NCBI GenBank assembly: GCA_020050835.1
Contig: JAGVKB010000040.1
Coordinates: 1 to 64,000 of the forward strand
DNA length: 64,000 nt
Reading direction: 5' to 3'
From: Candidatus Obscuribacterales bacterium
Lineage (GTDB): Bacteria; Cyanobacteriota; Vampirovibrionia; Obscuribacterales; Obscuribacteraceae
Of the stretch, positions 61,694-64,000 are shown piece by piece. A program made the position numbers and the translations under genes. The notes under the pieces are model-generated. The model did no database searches. It saw only the letters and a list, made by a program, of their open reading frames with translations, and was not told where the DNA came from. How positions within the stretch are numbered: position 1 is the stretch's first letter; the number at the start of each line of letters is the position of its first letter.

Positions 61694-61771
61694 TGGTCTC
61701 CTCACACAGGTCGGGTATTAGCTGAACCCAGGCTGGGACTCAGTTAGCACTTCAATTGCGCGAGGAGACCA
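61694..61771 (+). promoter_or_regulatory. Potential Shine-Dalgarno-sequestering stem before the third paralogue
   Basis: TGGTCTCCTC (61694-61703) is perfectly complementary to GAGGAGACCA (61762-61771), which contains the GAGGAG ribosome-binding site for the ATG at 61776. The 58-nt interior can fold into a second hairpin (CCCA-GGC-TGGG with flanking AGCTGA/TCAGTT, about 61720-61750). In the folded state the start site would be hidden. The other two paralogues show no equivalent. Confidence 0.65.
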
Positions 61772-61775
61772 ACAA

Positions 61776-64000
61776 ATGGGTGATGAAAGACCGCCAGAAT
61801 TTCCGAAATTTCCAGAATTTCCGGCTCTAAGAGATAATCGCGTCCGCAATCACGACAGCCAGCATCTGCGGGATGACGCCTACAAAGCTATGGCACAGGC
61901 GGGCATAGACAAGATCTTCCCGCGCAGCGAGTTAAAACCGAAGTTTGACAATCCGTACAAACACATCGAAAAGGCAACTGAGGCGATTGCGGAGCTGGAA
62001 AGTCTAAAATCCATTCCTTTCGGTCACAGTCTTCAGATCAGGGATGCTCAAGGACGCACACGCGAACTATCGATCGAGCAATACCGTGGACTGCTAGTAC
62101 TTTCAATCGAAAGAGAGTTTCGCTCGGCGATCGATGCAGCAGACCGAATTGAACAAAATAAAGTTTCTGTGTCGGTAATCAACCTTCAAGAAAGAATTGC
62201 AAAGGAGCAAAATCCTGTCGAGCGAAGGCGTCTCGAGTCGTTCGTATTTGTTTTAGACTCGATGAAACACGCATCCAGCGTGACACGAGCCACCTATGCC
62301 AACTTCTTGACTGACCATGGCGAGCTTAGCCGGGCAAAGGATTTGTTAGATGAGGCTTCTGAAATGGATGTCGAAGCAAAGCACAATCCGTGGTTCGTGC
62401 ACTCCTTGGAAAAGCTGACTAACGAGCTGAAAGTTCGTCAGAATACGATTGCTGACGATAAGAATCCTTTGATCGCACTGGAAGCAGCATCGGAAAAGCG
62501 CAAGGCAGGAGACGCCAGTGGAGCAGAGTCTGAGTTCAAGAGAGCTGTCGAGTTGGCAAAGACGGTTGATCCTAAGGTCGTCGAGGAAAACCTTAAAAGA
62601 CTCGACAAGCTTAAGTCTGAGATTTCTTGGAATCCAGCCGCCACAAAAGAGTTGGACTTGCAGAAACAAGCCTGGATCGCCATGGCCAATGCCGGTTCGA
62701 TTGCAGCAGTCTCGTACGCCGACTTTCTGGTGGAAAAGGGCCGTTACAAGGAAGCACTCCCTCTTTTGGTGAGTGTTGGTCATAACAATCCAGAGTTGGT
62801 CAAAGGAGACAAAACCTTCCAGGAGCTCTTGCAGAAGGCTCGCAATGGAGGTAAAGAGCCAGAGCCTTTCGACAATCCCTTCGTACACTTAAGCAACATC
62901 CAAGGTCTGGCGGACAAGGAAGATATGCAGGGGGTACGCAAGGAGCTAGAAGCTGCGATCAAAGCCGCCGACAAAATCGACCGGCAAAAGATGCAAGACA
63001 ATAAGCGGGTGGTGCTGGAGCAGCTCAATGAAGAAAAGGATCCCGAGCATAGAAGCAACCTCCGAGCCTTGCACGAGGCATACGATCAGTTCGATCATTC
63101 TTCTGCGTTTACAAGGATCTGCCTGGCCCGCTTCGAAATCGCCAACAGAAACTACGAGCGAGCGCAGGCGCTGCTGGCTGAAGTGGAATCGTCAGATCCT
63201 AACTTTTCACGCAGACCGGAGCTCAAATTCGATGAACTCAAAGAAGCATCGCAAGAACCGTCTACATTGTCTCGCATCTGGTCGGCAACTACTTCCTTTC
63301 TAAAAGAATTGGCTTGCGATGGAGTGGCGATAGCAGTTGGCGCCGGCGCTGCTCTTTTGACCGGCTGGACCGGACCAGGAGCAGTAGCAGTGGGCGGAGC
63401 AGCTGGCGCAACTGCTTATACCGGCATGAAAACGCTGGTTTTCGGCGAGAAATTTTCCTGGGATATGCCGCTCTGGGGAGCGGTAGATGGTATTACCGGT
63501 GGCACCGCGGCGCTGGCCAGGACGGCGCTGGCTCGAGTCGGCGGGCAAATAGTCACCAAGGAAGTCGCGGCCAACCTCGCCTGCAAGACTGGAGTCGAGT
63601 TAGCCAAGATTACCGCAAAAGAAGGGACCATGGCCTACGGCAAAGCGGTCGCGCAGTTAGGCAGGGAGGGACTCAAAGAGCTGGCGAAGCGAGAGAATCT
63701 ATCGCTCTGGAGCCGCATGACTAGTAGAATTCCACTGACCGGCGCGTTTCTAGGCAATGATCAATATCGTGCCGCCCTAAATGCCGTCCGAGGCGTTACG
63801 GCTCGTAATGTGGCGACGCATGCTCTGGTTGATGGCGGCACAGCCTTTGCCGGGTCGTTGGTGTATCGTGGTGCGCATGGACTGGCCGACTACCACAACG
63901 GCAAATACCAGGACTTCGGCGACTTCCTTTCGAACTACGGCAGGTCTGTTGCATTTGATACGACAAAGGGTGCAGGAATTGGTGCATTCGCCACCAGTTT
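61776..64000 (+). CDS. FDNP-module repeat protein, third paralogue (3' end outside window)
   Basis: The frame opens at ATG 61776 (GAGGAG Shine-Dalgarno) and stays open for 741 codons to the window edge. It aligns along its length with the 871-aa protein: LRDDAYKAMAQAG near the N-terminus, modules FDNPYKHIEKAT (61935), KNPLIALEAASE (62460) and FDNPFVHLSNIQ (62868). Then come hydrophobic GVAIAVGAGAALLTGWTGPG, FSWDMPLWGAVDGITGGTAA, the long ITAKEGTMAYGKAVAQLG helix region and the C-terminal domain start (SLVYRGAHGLADYHNGKYQD). A distinct N-terminal tripeptide repeat, EFPKFPEFP, replaces the polar leader of its sister. No signal peptide. Nucleotide similarity is high around the hydrophobic stretch, indicating a tandem duplication. 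Confidence 0.92.
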   Translation, partial: MGDERPPEFPKFPEFPALRDNRVRNHDSQHLRDDAYKAMAQAGIDKIFPRSELKPKFDNPYKHIEKATEAIAELESLKSIPFGHSLQIRDAQGRTRELSIEQYRGLLVLSIEREFRSAIDAADRIEQNKVSVSVINLQERIAKEQNPVERRRLESFVFVLDSMKHASSVTRATYANFLTDHGELSRAKDLLDEASEMDVEAKHNPWFVHSLEKLTNELKVRQNTIADDKNPLIALEAASEKRKAGDASGAESEFKRAVELAKTVDPKVVEENLKRLDKLKSEISWNPAATKELDLQKQAWIAMANAGSIAAVSYADFLVEKGRYKEALPLLVSVGHNNPELVKGDKTFQELLQKARNGGKEPEPFDNPFVHLSNIQGLADKEDMQGVRKELEAAIKAADKIDRQKMQDNKRVVLEQLNEEKDPEHRSNLRALHEAYDQFDHSSAFTRICLARFEIANRNYERAQALLAEVESSDPNFSRRPELKFDELKEASQEPSTLSRIWSATTSFLKELACDGVAIAVGAGAALLTGWTGPGAVAVGGAAGATAYTGMKTLVFGEKFSWDMPLWGAVDGITGGTAALARTALARVGGQIVTKEVAANLACKTGVELAKITAKEGTMAYGKAVAQLGREGLKELAKRENLSLWSRMTSRIPLTGAFLGNDQYRAALNAVRGVTARNVATHALVDGGTAFAGSLVYRGAHGLADYHNGKYQDFGDFLSNYGRSVAFDTTKGAGIGAFATS

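Noticed and set aside
1-64000. tRNA, rRNA, CRISPR arrays, insertion sequences, prophage or origin of replication
   Set aside because: Intergenic regions were read on both strands and none showed cloverleaf, spaced direct repeats, transposase or DnaA-box clusters.

Overview
The window is a 64 kb bacterial chromosomal fragment of roughly 50% G+C by eye, densely coded, with no rRNA, tRNA, CRISPR array, phage or IS element that I can see. It is cut inside a gene at both ends: rodA on the left and a large repeat protein on the right. The gene set points to a didermal, peptidoglycan-making bacterium. It has RodA, KdsD (KDO/LPS), RlpA, a CsgG-like outer-membrane pore, lipoproteins, a MurT-type ligase and an MqnP/UbiA-type prenyltransferase. 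It also has many TPR/kinesin-light-chain-like secreted proteins, a soluble Ser/Thr kinase with a PQQ-type propeller, and very long repeat proteins. That mixture resembles the non-photosynthetic cyanobacterial sister lineage (Melainabacteria/Vampirovibrionia, Obscuribacter-like). The assignment is an inference from gene flavour and was not tested by any search.

Layout. (1) 1-6.2 kb: rodA end, an unknown protein, a UbiA-family prenyltransferase, a kinase-propeller protein and kdsD. (2) 6.3-8.1 kb: an oxidative-stress/iron cluster of dps, rubrerythrin and a PerR/Fur-type repressor. An identical 15-bp palindrome lies in front of both the repressor and rubrerythrin genes, and a decayed short-chain dehydrogenase lies between dps and rubrerythrin. 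(3) 8.1-12.1 kb: an unknown RG-repeat protein, a TPR lipoprotein overlapping an MnmC-like methyltransferase, and a fasciclin-domain protein. (4) 12.3-23.8 kb: a long minus-strand run. From its 5' end it holds alaS, a secreted CsgG/TPR-like protein, a CsgG-family protein, a small secreted TPR protein, ilvE, a Gly/Trp/Tyr-rich secreted repeat protein, a BaiN/HI0933 flavoprotein, an alpha/beta hydrolase and a CrtC/AttH-like protein. It ends at a fragment of an AzgA-type purine permease. (5) 24.2-28.3 kb: FHA protein, NAD kinase, MurT and a TPR protein. (6) 28.3-37.7 kb: a 2430-residue secreted beta-strand repeat protein preceded by three hairpins and followed by a TPR protein. (7) 37.7-50.2 kb: mostly housekeeping genes (rlpA-like, thioredoxin fold, deoC, carB, hydrolase, trypsin-like protease, gamma-carbonic anhydrase, mutS2). 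(8) 50.5-64 kb: three very large plus-strand proteins of one new-looking family, with a glycosyltransferase pair inserted between the second and third.

The most original content is the 50.5-64 kb family. All three proteins are built from 130-170-residue modules opening with an F-D-N-P-x-x-H-L signature. A TR-F-x-Y-A signature follows later in each module, then a glycine-zipper hydrophobic stretch and a conserved Y-R-G C-terminal domain. None has a signal peptide. The third gene has its Shine-Dalgarno sequence inside a perfect 10-bp inverted repeat. I know of no named family with this architecture, but I could not search for one. Other items of interest are the PerR-like regulon, three decayed genes found in intergenic DNA, a candidate CsgG export locus and an exact 498-bp internal repeat in the giant surface protein.
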